Origin: Herbaspirillum sp. RTI4
GTDB taxonomy: Bacteria; Pseudomonadota; Gammaproteobacteria; Burkholderiales; Burkholderiaceae_D
Assembly: GCF_034313965.1 (NCBI RefSeq)
Contig: NZ_JAVIWQ010000002.1
Location: 1,178,001 to 1,242,000 of the forward strand
Direction: 5' to 3'
DNA: 64,000 nucleotides
Translations under genes and position numbers: made by a program
In this document: positions 28,750 through 38,172 of the stretch, piece after piece
Position numbering within the stretch: position 1 is the first letter of the stretch
Layout of the letters: the number at the start of each line of letters is the position of its first letter
Notes under the pieces: model-generated
Database searches by the model: none
The model's input: the letters and a program-made list of their open reading frames with translations, nothing else
Told to the model about the DNA's origin: nothing

Positions 28750-29595
28750 ATGGTGGAACGACGACCGTTTTTGAGTTTCCTTTCGCATCTGGTATTGCTC
28801 CTGGGCGTGCTGGTTGTGGCTTTCCCGGTCTACATTACCTTCATTGCCTCTACCCAAAGCAACGAGCAGATTCTCAATGCGCCTATGTCTTTGTTGCCGG
28901 GAACGCAGTTCTGGCATAACTATGTCACTGCGCTCTTGGGCGGTGGCGGCGAGTCGGGCCAGCCGGTGCTGCGCATGATGTGGGTCAGTCTGGTGACGGC
29001 GATGGTCATTGCCGTCGGCAAGATCATCATCTCTATGCTTTCTGCATTTGCCATCGTGTATTTCAAATTCCCTTTTCGCCGCACCTGTTTCTGGCTGATT
29101 TTCATCACGCTCATGCTGCCGGTGGAAGTGCGCATCACGCCCACTTACGCAGTGGTGGCCAGCTTAGGCATGATCAATACCTATGCCGGATTGACCATCC
29201 CCTTGATTGCCTCTGCCACGGCGACCTTCGTGTTCCGCCAATTTTTTCTGACGGTGCCGGAAGAGCTGGCGGAAGCGGCGCGCATCGATGGCGCTGGCCC
29301 GATGCGGTTTTTCTTCGACATCCTGCTGCCACTGTCTGCCACCAGTATCGCGGCGCTGTTTGTGATTCAGTTCATCTACGGCTGGAACCAATACCTGTGG
29401 CCGCTGCTGGTGACGACCAATGAAAACATGTACCCGGTCGTGATCGGCATCAAGCACATGATCGGCGGCGGCGACGCGCTCAATGAATGGAATCTGATCA
29501 TGGCGACCACCATGCTGGCGATGCTGCCGCCGGCGCTGGTGATTTTGCTGATGCAGAAATGGTTCGTCAAAGGGCTGGTGGACGCGGAAAAGTAA
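28750..29595 (+). CDS. ugpE: UgpE, glycerol-3-phosphate ABC transporter permease
   Basis: A 281-residue permease with six hydrophobic segments, the MalG-type N-terminus and the EAA loop (EAARIDGAGPMRFFFDILLP). GSAT-type loops and the C-terminal LMQKWFVKGLVDAEK are typical of UgpE. It starts two bases after ugpA. Confidence 0.94.
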   Translation: MVERRPFLSFLSHLVLLLGVLVVAFPVYITFIASTQSNEQILNAPMSLLPGTQFWHNYVTALLGGGGESGQPVLRMMWVSLVTAMVIAVGKIIISMLSAFAIVYFKFPFRRTCFWLIFITLMLPVEVRITPTYAVVASLGMINTYAGLTIPLIASATATFVFRQFFLTVPEELAEAARIDGAGPMRFFFDILLPLSATSIAALFVIQFIYGWNQYLWPLLVTTNENMYPVVIGIKHMIGGGDALNEWNLIMATTMLAMLPPALVILLMQKWFVKGLVDAEK

Positions 29596-29600
29596 GCAGC

Positions 29601-29650
29601 ATCAGGCAACCACAGGCAACCACAGACAACCACAGATAACATCGGACAAC
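29601..29650. repeat. Short tandem repeat, 10-bp unit
   Basis: Four to five copies of CACAGGCAAC with single-base changes towards the 3' end, in the ugpE-ugpC spacer of the operon. Confidence 0.85.
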
Positions 29651-29684
29651 ACGAAGCGGCGCAAGCCGGACAGGCGGAGATGGA

Positions 29685-30776
29685 ATGGCAACAGTCGAAC
29701 TCAGGAATGTAGAAAAAAATTACGCAGGCGCGAAAGCGATCCACGGCGTCAATGTGCAGGTTAAAGACGGTGAATTTGTGGTCATCGTCGGCCCCTCGGG
29801 CTGCGGCAAATCGACCTTGTTGCGGATGGTGGCGGGTCTGGAAGAAATCAGCGGTGGGGAAATTCTGATCGACGACGCGGTCGTCAACGACAAGGAACCG
29901 GCCGAGCGCGATATCGCGATGGTGTTCCAGAACTACGCCTTGTATCCGCACATGAATGTGTTCGACAACATGGCTTATGGCCTGCGCATTCGCGGCATGT
30001 CGAAGGATGAGATCCGGCAGCGGGTCGATGCTGCCGCGGTCATTCTGGAACTGGGCGCGTTGCTGGAACGGCGGCCGGGACAGTTGTCCGGCGGTCAGCG
30101 CCAACGCGTCGCCATGGGCCGCGCCATTGTGCGGGAACCAAAAGTCTTTCTGTTCGACGAGCCACTCTCGAATCTGGACGCCAAACTGCGGGTGCAGATG
30201 CGGCTGGAAATCAAGCAACTGCACGCCCGACTTGGCACCACCAGTTTGTATGTGACGCACGATCAGGTGGAAGCGATGACGCTGGCGCAGCGCATGATCG
30301 TCATGAACGGCGGCGTGGCTGAACAAATCGGCACCCCTAAAGAAGTCTATGAAACCCCTGCGACGACGTTTGTTGCCGGTTTTATGGGATCGCCGCCGAT
30401 GAATATTCTGGATGGACTGCTGACGCAAGAGGGTGCGGTGTTTGCGCTGTCCGACAGTGTCTCATTCCGTTTGCCAGCATCAGTTGGCAGTGTGGGAGGC
30501 ATGGGCAGTGAGGCTGCACAAACGTATCTGCTGGGCATACGGCCTGAGCATCTCACCCCTGCGGCCGACGGCATTCCGTTTCAGGTGCAGTTGGTGGAAT
30601 CGCTCGGTGCGGAATATCTGGTGCATGGCATGTGCCCTGGTCGCACAGGCGATCAGCGCATCGTGGTGCGCACGACTTCCGACACCATGCAGGCCGGACA
30701 GCGGCTGCATCTGAGTGCCGAGGCGAATCGTTTGCATTGGTTTGATGCGGCGACGCAACGGCGCGTAACGCGCTGA
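29685..30776 (+). CDS. ugpC: UgpC, glycerol-3-phosphate ABC transporter ATPase
   Basis: A 363-residue ATPase with Walker [11 protein letters not shown]-loop [14 protein letters not shown], signature [15 protein letters not shown], Walker [13 protein letters not shown] and H-loop [10 protein letters not shown]. The MalK-like OB-fold regulatory domain covers about residues 240-363. It is separated from ugpE by 89 bases containing a 10-bp repeat. ugpQ (glycerophosphodiesterase) does not follow. Confidence 0.95.
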   Translation: MATVELRNVEKNYAGAKAIHGVNVQVKDGEFVVIVGPSGCGKSTLLRMVAGLEEISGGEILIDDAVVNDKEPAERDIAMVFQNYALYPHMNVFDNMAYGLRIRGMSKDEIRQRVDAAAVILELGALLERRPGQLSGGQRQRVAMGRAIVREPKVFLFDEPLSNLDAKLRVQMRLEIKQLHARLGTTSLYVTHDQVEAMTLAQRMIVMNGGVAEQIGTPKEVYETPATTFVAGFMGSPPMNILDGLLTQEGAVFALSDSVSFRLPASVGSVGGMGSEAAQTYLLGIRPEHLTPAADGIPFQVQLVESLGAEYLVHGMCPGRTGDQRIVVRTTSDTMQAGQRLHLSAEANRLHWFDAATQRRVTR

Positions 30777-31229
30777 CAGGCTCGCCGTCATTTGCCGTAA
30801 TGGATTGTGACGGCGAGCATCTCGGTCCCACGCGCCCTGCTTTACAGGGGCGCCCGATGTCAGCAGAGTGTATTGCGATAGATTTTGAACGCCCTTTGGC
30901 CTGCCTGAAGAGGCGACGGATGCTCTGTTGCTGAATTTTTCCCTAGGGCAACTCTCCTTACTCTTGTAATATGCGTACATTAGTAATTACAAATTACTTC
31001 AAGGACGCCCGTCCGTAGCCTCGGCAAATCCACAGAGACTGCGGTTAACATGCCCAAACATCCTAAAAGAGATGCTTATCATAGTTAAGATAACCATCTG
31101 CGCTATTTACAAAACCCGCCTCAAATAATGTGACCCCGTTTGTCCGCTCGTTCTGGCCTTTTCAATGGGAAAGCTGCCAGCGACTCATGCCGGAGTTTTT
31201 CCGCATCTCAATTCTATTCATCCAAAATC
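30777..31229. other. Intergenic gap after ugpC
   Basis: 453 bases. A perfect 10-bp inverted repeat (CTCGCCGTCA at 30781 and TGACGGCGAG at 30808) with a 17-base loop begins four bases after the ugpC stop; it lacks a T-run, so it may stabilise the mRNA end rather than terminate. The rest precedes the chemoreceptor gene and shows no recognisable gene or clear flagellar promoter. Confidence 0.55.
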
Positions 31230-32984
31230 ATGTTCACATTTTTCGGTAATCTGGGTATCGGGCGCAGGCTCGGCCTGGGGTTTGCAGGCATCCTGTTTTT
31301 TTCGCTGATTACGATCGTCGTCAGTATTAACCGCCTCAATACCGTCGCGACTGCTGCGGGCGTGTTGCTGCATCAACCGCTGGCAGCGGAACGGTTGATT
31401 AGCGAATGGAATCGCTATATCCATTCGGCAGTGCGCCGGACCCAGGCCATCATCAAGAGCAGCGACCCGTCGCTGGAATCGTTTTTCGCTGAAGATGCGA
31501 AGGAGGGGGCGCAATCGTCCAATGAATTGCAAAAGGCCGTTGAAGGCTACATGCATACCGAGCAGGAAAAGGCCTTGATCAACAAGATCGCCGATATTCG
31601 CAAGCTGTATTTAGCCAGTCGCGAAGAAATCATGGTGCTGAAACGGGCGGGCAATCTCGAAGCGGCCAATGTGCTGCTCGATCAGAAATTTGTCCCCTTA
31701 TCGAAAACCTTTGTCACCGCCATCGCAGAGCTGGGGACCGAAGAACGGCGTCAGATCGATGTGGCCACTGCAGGGATCGTGGACATCAATATCGCCAGCC
31801 GTAATCTGATGCTGGCATTGGGCGGGGTCATGCTTGCCTTTGGCCTAAGCTGCTGGTGGTTGCTGAGTCGCTCAATCACGATTCCGCTAGAGCGTGCGGT
31901 TGAAGCCGCAAAGCAAGTCGCTGCTGGCGATTTGACGTCCCGGATTGACAATAGCCGTCGTGACGAAACCGGGCAATTACTGGAAGCGCTGCACCAGATG
32001 AGCAGCAGCCTCTCGACATTAGTGGGTGGCGTGCGTACTTCGACCGGAACCATCTCGGTGGCCGCGCAGCAGATTGCCGTCGGCAATGCCGATCTGTCGC
32101 GTCGCACCGAAACGCAAGCGTCGGCCCTGGAAGAAACGGCTAGCACGATGGAAGAACTGACCAGCACCGTTAAGCAAAATGCGGACAATGCGCGCCAGGC
32201 CAATCAACTGGTGGTGTCGGCCAGTGGTGTGGCAATCAAGGGCGGTAACGTCGTCAAACAGGTGGTTGAGACGATGGGTTCGATCAAAACCAGTTCGAGC
32301 AAGATCGTCGATATCATCGGCGTCATCGACAGCATTGCCTTTCAAACCAATATTCTGGCTTTGAACGCGGCGGTCGAAGCGGCGCGTGCGGGCGAGCAGG
32401 GACGTGGCTTTGCGGTGGTCGCCAGTGAAGTGCGTTCATTGGCCCAGCGCTCGGCCTCGGCCGCCAAGGAAATCAAATTATTGATCGACGATTCGGTCGG
32501 TAAAGTGGAACAGGGCAGTCATCTGGTCGATGAAGCCGGGCGGACGATGGATGAGGTCGTCACCAGTGTCCAGCGGGTGGCCGATATCATGGGGGAGATC
32601 ACCGCGGCGAGTCAGGAGCAAAGTAACGGTATTGAGCAAATCAATATCGCCATTGCCCAAATGGATGAAATGACCCAGCAAAACTCAGCGCTGGTTGAAG
32701 AAGCCTCGGCCGCAGCCGAGAGCATGCGTGATCAGGCGCATGTGCTGTTGGAGGAAATGAGTCAGTTCAAGATCATCGGAGGGGTGCAGTCGGCAGCACC
32801 GGTGCAGCGGTCGGTTACGGTTACGGTCCCATCCTATCAACGCACGCCGATCGCTAAACGCGTTACACCGTCGAGGCCGACGTCGGTAGTCAATATGGCG
32901 CCACGTATCATTTCAGCCAAAGCGGTATCGAAAGAGATCAAAAAGCTCCCCATTAATAATGACGGCGAATGGGAAACGTTTTAA
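31230..32984 (+). CDS. Methyl-accepting chemotaxis protein
   Basis: A 584-residue chemoreceptor. It has TM1 near residues 12-32, a periplasmic four-helix-bundle sensor (about 35-190), TM2 near 192-212 and a HAMP domain (about 213-266). The cytoplasmic signalling domain contains the hairpin tip ([20 protein letters not shown]). The extreme C-terminus reads NNDGEWETF: its EWETF resembles the NWETF pentapeptide that tethers CheR/CheB. The start at 31230 ([14 protein letters not shown]) is chosen over the more upstream frame. No che genes are adjacent. Ligand unknown. Confidence 0.92.
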   Translation: MFTFFGNLGIGRRLGLGFAGILFFSLITIVVSINRLNTVATAAGVLLHQPLAAERLISEWNRYIHSAVRRTQAIIKSSDPSLESFFAEDAKEGAQSSNELQKAVEGYMHTEQEKALINKIADIRKLYLASREEIMVLKRAGNLEAANVLLDQKFVPLSKTFVTAIAELGTEERRQIDVATAGIVDINIASRNLMLALGGVMLAFGLSCWWLLSRSITIPLERAVEAAKQVAAGDLTSRIDNSRRDETGQLLEALHQMSSSLSTLVGGVRTSTGTISVAAQQIAVGNADLSRRTETQASALEETASTMEELTSTVKQNADNARQANQLVVSASGVAIKGGNVVKQVVETMGSIKTSSSKIVDIIGVIDSIAFQTNILALNAAVEAARAGEQGRGFAVVASEVRSLAQRSASAAKEIKLLIDDSVGKVEQGSHLVDEAGRTMDEVVTSVQRVADIMGEITAASQEQSNGIEQINIAIAQMDEMTQQNSALVEEASAAAESMRDQAHVLLEEMSQFKIIGGVQSAAPVQRSVTVTVPSYQRTPIAKRVTPSRPTSVVNMAPRIISAKAVSKEIKKLPINNDGEWETF

Positions 32985-33332
32985 GCAGTTTGCTGGGGGC
33001 TTGGGAAATTCTCAATCGGATGTGTAGAGGCCAAACCCACATAAACGCACACAAACGCACACAAACACAGAACCGCACAAATGCGCCTGAAAAAATAAAA
33101 TGGCAGGATGTTTCTGATGCGAATTCGTCAGGCTTGGCGCTGATGGATTCGCATGCGGAAAAAAATATTCAGGCAAGCCCATGCGCCACAGCCGGGTAAA
33201 GTGCAGTATAAGATCGAAGTCCGCGTTGTTCTCACAGCGCAGCTGTCCCTGATCGCACCAAACATTACGGCGGATAAGACCGTATTGAGCGGGCAGGAAA
33301 AAGCAAAACCACTTCAGATATCTGCCCTTAAT
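32985..33332. other. Intergenic gap with a 10-bp repeat
   Basis: 348 bases after the chemoreceptor gene. It holds the ACAAACGCAC repeat (33039-33070). An in-frame extension of the next gene is open back to 33153 but does not look like protein; nothing else is recognised. Confidence 0.5.
33039..33070. repeat. Short tandem repeat, 10-bp unit
   Basis: About three copies of ACAAACGCAC. Confidence 0.7.
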
Positions 33333-33767
33333 ATGCATGTGAAAAAGCAATCGCGACTACTACAACTCAGCGTAAAGGCCGCCGGTTTGCTCTGCGCCAG
33401 TATCGTGCTGTTGGCCGCACCGTCCGTTGATGCCGCCGCTTTGCTGAGCTGCGATGTCACTTATGCCGGAGCGACGCAGACGATACAAACCGGCATTCGT
33501 AACGATCCCTACGCCATTGCGAGCGTTGATATCGGCGGGCGCTTCAGGTTCAAGGCGGTCATGATAGGCGGCGCTGGACAGATCGATTACATCAAGCTGT
33601 ACGCTTACTTCCAAACCGATCATGGCGATCTGCCGATTCAGGAAGTGCGTTTCGAACCGCCCTTTCTCCTGAGTAAAACCGCCCAGTCTCTTGGCCCGCA
33701 AACGATGCTGTACGCGGGGCCGCTGGAACGTGAATTACAGTATCGCTGCAATCTGAAAGATGAATAA
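33333..33767 (+). CDS. Small secreted protein of unknown function
   Basis: 144 residues from the ATG at 33333. A basic N-terminus (MHVKKQSRLLQ) and hydrophobic stretch ending PSVDAAALLSC give a signal peptide; two Cys (SCDVTYAG and YRCNLKD) near the ends of the mature part could pair. The body is beta-strand rich. It overlaps the CapA-family gene by eight bases, so the two are coupled. I do not recognise the family. Confidence 0.65.
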   Translation: MHVKKQSRLLQLSVKAAGLLCASIVLLAAPSVDAAALLSCDVTYAGATQTIQTGIRNDPYAIASVDIGGRFRFKAVMIGGAGQIDYIKLYAYFQTDHGDLPIQEVRFEPPFLLSKTAQSLGPQTMLYAGPLERELQYRCNLKDE

Positions 33768-34803
33768 GATGCGCCATCTCCGCCCGACATTACAGTGGAA
33801 TTTCCTTTGCTTGCTCGCTTTAATTGCTGCTCTGAGCGTTGTTAGCCGCAGCAGTCACGCACAGACAAAGCCTGAGACTGTCAGTATTTTGTTTGCCGGC
33901 GATATCGTGCTGGACGGCGCGCCCGGAAAATGGATTGCGGAAGGCAAAGATCCGTTCGCCAGTGTCGCCGGGATACTCGGCAGTACCGATATCCGTATCG
34001 CCAACCTGGAATGCGTGGTGGCCACCAGCGGCAAGCCCAGCGCGAAAATTTTCACCTTCCGCGCCGATCCGCACACGCTGCCAGTTTTGCGCCGCTATTT
34101 CGACGCCGTCACGATTGCCAATAACCACTCGGGGGATTTCGGCAAAGCCGCGTTTGTAGAAATGCTCGGCCATCTTGATCGACAAGGCGTGCCGCATTTT
34201 GGCGGCGGACATGACTTGCGGGAAGCGCATACGCCGCTGATTCTGGAGCGCAAGGGCATAAAAATCGCACTGCTCGGTTACGACGAATTCATGCCGCGCA
34301 GTTTTGAGGCAGATGCGAATGAAGCGGGAGTGGCCTGGAGCGAACAAGAGCAAGTGGTCGCCGATATTCGCCGGGCGCGCCAGCACTACCATGCCGATAT
34401 CGTGATTCCCTTCATGCACTGGGGCTGGGAAAATGAGCCGCATTCCAATTCGCGTCAGCGCGATTTAGCGCATCGCATGATCGAGGCGGGTGCCAGCGCG
34501 GTGATTGGCGCGCATCCGCATGTGACGCAGGAAGTGGAAATCTATCAGGGCAAACCCATCATCTACAGCCTGGGCAATTTTGTGATCGACTCGCTGGACA
34601 ACGACCCGCAAACCCACGGCTGGATTGCACGTCTTGAGTTGACTGCAAAGGGCGTGGTCGGATGGGATACGCGGGGTGCTGATATCAGCGAGGAGGGGAT
34701 ACCGTCCCCGACGCCAGAGCGGATAACGCCGTGCAGCGAGGTGGACGGCGCGGGGATAGGTTCGTGTAGCAATCGGATTGTTGGGTTTGAGGGGCGGCAT
34801 TAA
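33760..34803 (+). CDS. CapA-family (PGA_cap) metallophosphatase-like protein
   Basis: A 347-residue exported protein: signal peptide to about residue 34 (SRSSHAQT), then the PGA_cap metallophosphoesterase-like fold with LFAGDIVLDG, NLECVVATSG, ANNHSGDFGKAAF, HWGWENEPH, VIGAHPHVTQ and PIIYSLGNFV in the expected order. CapA of Bacillus takes part in poly-gamma-glutamate capsule synthesis, but no capB/capC genes are present, so capsule function should not be assumed. It marks the boundary of the AT-rich effector island. A second ATG at 33769 is possible. Confidence 0.85.
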   Translation: MNKMRHLRPTLQWNFLCLLALIAALSVVSRSSHAQTKPETVSILFAGDIVLDGAPGKWIAEGKDPFASVAGILGSTDIRIANLECVVATSGKPSAKIFTFRADPHTLPVLRRYFDAVTIANNHSGDFGKAAFVEMLGHLDRQGVPHFGGGHDLREAHTPLILERKGIKIALLGYDEFMPRSFEADANEAGVAWSEQEQVVADIRRARQHYHADIVIPFMHWGWENEPHSNSRQRDLAHRMIEAGASAVIGAHPHVTQEVEIYQGKPIIYSLGNFVIDSLDNDPQTHGWIARLELTAKGVVGWDTRGADISEEGIPSPTPERITPCSEVDGAGIGSCSNRIVGFEGRH

Positions 34804-34821
34804 GCGGGATTGTGAATTTCT

Positions 34822-35133
34822 TCATTTCGCATCCTGTCGCTGCCCGGAATTTTTTCTTTCATTCGCTATTGGTGTAGCTGCTAATTTTTCTGATAACTCC
34901 GAAATTAGATCGGTATGAAAGATTTTGCTTTCTGCGCAAAGCGTCGAGATATTTACCGGATAGACGGTGGCAACAACATGCGCCGGTTTGCCGTCTTCGA
35001 TACGCGCTTGTGGCTGCGCCAACATACCGCCCGTTTTGTCGGCCTAGCTGGCGGCATGTGATTTCACCGCTTCAGCGTGGCTGTGGGCCGTTCCTTTTTT
35101 TGGTAATGGCTTGTCATGGACTTTTATTTTGTG
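34822..35133 (-). pseudogene. Effector remnant E5 (linker fragment)
   Basis: The minus-strand translation matches the linker region of the intact effector at 40655-42760: HKIKVHDKPLPKKGTAHSHA leads to a TAG where the intact gene has Lys, then ADKTGGMLAQPQARIEDGKP and HVVATV continue in frame to 34822. Downstream effector domains are gone, and no immunity gene follows. It is the most distal and most decayed cassette of the array, next to capA. Confidence 0.75.
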
Positions 35134-35180
35134 CAAATTATTTTTTAAATATTCATTGAATGAATAAAAAATAAATCTTT

Positions 35181-35990
35181 TTATGGTCTTATTCCATAGC
35201 TGCTATATGCCAAATAAATAGTTCTTTTCTTGCATAAAAAACGCTCAAAGTTTTTGTCGACTACTTTGTCTGTAGATTTGCATACTAAATGAGGTTTTTC
35301 ATATTCATCATATTTAATAATGTACTTAAGATTAATATCATAATTCAATTCAATATTATCGCTTTTTAAACTCCAATTCAGTGTATATCCATCTGGAACT
35401 TTTATAATTTTTGGGTCATTTTTAATGATTGGATATTTTGTAGCTTCATTTCCATTTACTGTAAGTATGATTCTCATTTCCGCCGACTTAATATCGTACA
35501 AAATATAATCTGTCGTACTTTCTATTGTGGCTTTTGTTATTTCAAAAGGGGCGCAATATTTTTCCAATACCATGTGCGAAGATGAGACATCAATAACGCG
35601 AATATAGTATTCGCGACAGTAATCTTTTTCAGGTGAATAAGTAGCCCCAAAATTAAAAATTTCCTTAAATTCTGGGCTCTTTATTTCTAAATCTCCTTTT
35701 CCTGGATAAAACTGCATGGTTAAGCCTGTAGATTTTAAAAGGGGAATAAATAGCTTGCTTTTGTCAGTTTCAAGCGAATAAATTCGGGCATCTTTAAAGC
35801 TATTGGTATCTGATTCAGATTCTTTTATGTATTTTAAATTGCCATCTATTTTTATATTTTTTTTGGGTGTTAGTTTGCAATAACTTCCTGTGCAATCGAT
35901 TTCTTTTGAAGGTAATTTATTATTGGTTTGTGAAAATGAATTATTGAATAAAAATAAATAAAAAAACAATATACATGTGATTTTAGTCAT
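35181..35990 (-). CDS. Putative periplasmic immunity protein, copy I4
   Basis: A 269-residue protein with a signal peptide (MTKITCILFFYLFLFNNSFS, then QTNN). It is one of four homologues in tandem that share YIKESESDTNSFKDA, IYSLET, the FYPGKG region, EKDYCREYYIRVIDVSSSHM and VLEKYC. Coding DNA is AT-rich, unlike the core genes. Its start overlaps the stop of remnant E4 by eight bases, as I1 does with the intact effector. Immunity is inferred from position after a peptidoglycan-hydrolase effector and from export to the periplasm. No known family recognised. Confidence 0.7.
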   Translation of the reverse strand: MTKITCILFFYLFLFNNSFSQTNNKLPSKEIDCTGSYCKLTPKKNIKIDGNLKYIKESESDTNSFKDARIYSLETDKSKLFIPLLKSTGLTMQFYPGKGDLEIKSPEFKEIFNFGATYSPEKDYCREYYIRVIDVSSSHMVLEKYCAPFEITKATIESTTDYILYDIKSAEMRIILTVNGNEATKYPIIKNDPKIIKVPDGYTLNWSLKSDNIELNYDINLKYIIKYDEYEKPHLVCKSTDKVVDKNFERFLCKKRTIYLAYSSYGIRP

Positions 35991-36395
35991 ACTTTTTTAC
36001 CTTATTGATATTTGTACAGTTGTTAATAAATAGGAAAGGATGGACCCTATTTTTTAATCCTGTTGGTGTTTTATTGGGGCTATCCAATATTTCAAAAGGA
36101 AAATACCTTTCGTGAGTGAAGGTTTCCATTTCATTCTTACCTCCAGTTGTTCCTATTTTTCCAATTTGTCAGATGGACGTGGAATGCTTCGTTTTCGGGA
36201 TGCAGCATCAGGTTGTTATCCGTGTGAACAGTGGTGACGACATGCACAGGTTTGCCGTCTTCGATCCGCGTTTGTACCTGCGCTAGCTTGCCGCCGGTTT
36301 TGTCGGCCTTGCTGGCGATCTGGGTTTTCACTGTTTAATCGCGGGCGTTGGCCGTTTTTATGGGGACAAGAGATTATCATGGACTTTTATTTTTT
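35983..36395 (-). pseudogene. Effector remnant E4 (linker fused to M23 tail)
   Basis: Reading the minus strand, a decayed linker (KIKVHDNLL, stops) is followed by KADKTGGKLAQVQTRIEDGK and the HTDNNLML region. A deletion and frameshift then join it to the end of the M23 domain: QIGKIGTTGGKNEMETFTHE through FINNCTNINKVKKYD. Where the intact effector has GGHLHFEV, this copy has THERYFPFEI, so the zinc-binding HxH is lost. The muramidase-like domain is deleted. The open stretch 36137-36331 is only part of the remnant. Confidence 0.8.
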
Positions 36396-36456
36396 GGATT
36401 AATATTTAAATAGTTGTTAAATATTTATTAATAAATTAAATATAATTAAATTAATT

Positions 36457-37266
36457 TTATTGTAATATTTTATTGCTGTTATAAATAACGTCATAAGTCC
36501 TTACTGAGCATAAAAAACCTTCAAAATTCCCGTCAACTACTTTATCTGTGGATTTGCAATCTAAGTAGGGGTTTTTATCTTTATCTATTTTTCTTGTAAA
36601 CTTGAGATTAATATTGTATTCATATGAGATATGATCGCTATCTACATTCCAATTCAGGATATATCCGTTTTTAATTTTTTTGATTTTCGGATCATTTTTA
36701 ATTAATGGATATTTCATGGTTTCATTTCCGCCATCTGTTAGTATGATCCGCATTTCTGCCGACTCCATATCGTACAATATATAATCTATATTGCTCTCCA
36801 TTCTGCTTTTCATTGCTTGAAATGGGATGCAATATTTCTCTAGCACCATGTGTGTGGATGAGGCATCAATGATGCGAATGTAATATTCCCGGCAATAATC
36901 TTTTTCAGGGGAGTAAGTATCGCCAAAATCAAATATTTGTTTAAATCCTGGTTTTCTTATTTCTAAATGTCCTTTCCCCGGATAAAACTGAATAGTTAAT
37001 CCAATATTTTTTATAATTGGGATGATGAGCTTATTTTTATCAGTTTCAAGGGAATAAATATGAGCATCTTTAAAGCTATTTGTGTCCGACTCAGATTCTT
37101 TTATGTATTTTAAATTCCCATCTATTTTGATATTTTTTTCGGGCGTTGGTTTGCAATAATTTTCTGTGCAATCGATTTTCTTTGAAATTAATTTATTATT
37201 GGTTTGTGAAAATGAATTATTAAATAAAAATAAATAAAAAAACAATATGCGTGTAATTTTAGTCAT
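36457..37266 (-). CDS. Putative periplasmic immunity protein, copy I3
   Basis: A 269-residue homologue of I4 with nearly the same signal peptide (MTKITRILFFYLFLFNNSFS). It differs across the body, for example in the segment after the conserved VLEKYC. AT-rich. Its ATG overlaps the stop of a 28-codon effector remnant by four bases (ATGA), so the start/stop arrangement of an effector-immunity pair persists although the effector is gone. Confidence 0.7.
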   Translation of the reverse strand: MTKITRILFFYLFLFNNSFSQTNNKLISKKIDCTENYCKPTPEKNIKIDGNLKYIKESESDTNSFKDAHIYSLETDKNKLIIPIIKNIGLTIQFYPGKGHLEIRKPGFKQIFDFGDTYSPEKDYCREYYIRIIDASSTHMVLEKYCIPFQAMKSRMESNIDYILYDMESAEMRIILTDGGNETMKYPLIKNDPKIKKIKNGYILNWNVDSDHISYEYNINLKFTRKIDKDKNPYLDCKSTDKVVDGNFEGFLCSVRTYDVIYNSNKILQ

Positions 37267-37349
37267 AATTTTTTGCCTTCGATGCTGGTTTGTACCTGCG
37301 CTAGCTTGCCGCCATTTTTTTTAGAAAATAGGTTGCAATGGACGTTCAT
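37263..37349 (-). pseudogene. Effector remnant E3 (28-codon micro-ORF)
   Basis: A short open frame, MNVHCNLFSKKNGGKLAQVQ then TSIEGKKL and stop. It keeps two pieces of the effector linker (KVQGNLLPKK-like and KTGGKLAQ-like) joined by deletion, ending in an ATGA overlap with I3. It may still act as a leader peptide for translation of I3. Confidence 0.7.
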
Positions 37350-37419
37350 TGCTTGAGATTTAATCATCAATAAATATTTATTTATAAAAATTTATAATTT
37401 AAAAATTTATTTTGTTTGG

Positions 37420-38172
37420 TTAATTATTTTTATATATTAGATCATAAAATCCAAAAGAACATAAGTCGCCCTTATCATATACATTGCCTACTTTTTGTTT
37501 GGAACTACAGAGCAAATATGCTTTTTTTTCTTTATTAAATTTCTTTATATATTTAATATTTACGTCCCAATTGTATTGATCTGTTTTCGTTGTGAATATC
37601 CAATCTAAATTATATCCATTATTAATTTTTTTTATTTCTGGATCTTTTTTAATAAATGGATATTTAGTATCTTTATCATTGGCGATGTCAATATATATTA
37701 TTTTCATTTCTGCTGATTCCATATCGTACAATATGTAATGTACATCTTGCTCATAAATATTTTTCATTATTTCAAAGGGAGTGCAATATTTTTCTAACAC
37801 CATGTGGGAAGATGATGCGTCAATAACTCGAATGTAATATTCACGACAATAGTTTTTTTCAGGCGCATAAGTTTCGCCAAAATCGAATACTTGTCTGAAG
37901 CCGGGTTTTTTTATTTCTAAGTGTCCTTTTCCTGGGTAATATTGAATTATTAATCCAATAGATTTTATTAGTGGGATAATCAATTTATTTTTATCTTTTT
38001 CAAGGGAGTATATCCTTACTTCTTTAAAGCTATTTGTATCAGATTCAGAATCTCTTATATATTTTATATTGTATAGCGCATTTTCTGATGCTTCATTATT
38101 AATTCTAATTTGTGAGAAGGAAGAATTCAAAGTTAAAAAATATAAGGATATCGTTAATATAATTTTTTTCAC
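37420..38172 (-). CDS. Putative periplasmic immunity protein, copy I2
   Basis: 250 residues; begins with GTG in a GTGA overlap with the stop of effector cassette E2. Signal peptide MKKIILTISLYFLTLNSSFS, then the family core (YIRDSESDTNSFKEV, FYPGKG-like YYPGKG, ARKNYCREYYIRVIDASSSH-type region, VLEKYCTPFEIMKNIYEQ). It lacks part of the N-terminal segment seen in I1, I3 and I4. Very AT-rich. Presumed cognate of the E2 M23 domain. Confidence 0.7.
   Translation of the reverse strand: MKKIILTISLYFLTLNSSFSQIRINNEASENALYNIKYIRDSESDTNSFKEVRIYSLEKDKNKLIIPLIKSIGLIIQYYPGKGHLEIKKPGFRQVFDFGETYAPEKNYCREYYIRVIDASSSHMVLEKYCTPFEIMKNIYEQDVHYILYDMESAEMKIIYIDIANDKDTKYPFIKKDPEIKKINNGYNLDWIFTTKTDQYNWDVNIKYIKKFNKEKKAYLLCSSKQKVGNVYDKGDLCSFGFYDLIYKNN

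Noticed and set aside
30781..30817. Rho-independent terminator of ugpC
   Set aside because: The 10-bp stem is perfect but the loop is 17 bases and no T-run follows, so it was not called a terminator.
31055..31095. Flagellar sigma-28 promoter before the chemoreceptor gene
   Set aside because: A TAAAAGAG element exists, but no good GCCGATAA-like -10 at the right spacing was found.
33760..34803. Poly-gamma-glutamate capsule locus
   Set aside because: Only a CapA-like protein is present; capB, capC and capD are missing.
36137..36331. Independent 64-residue small gene
   Set aside because: It is part of effector remnant E4; its C-terminal residues are the out-of-frame M23 tail.
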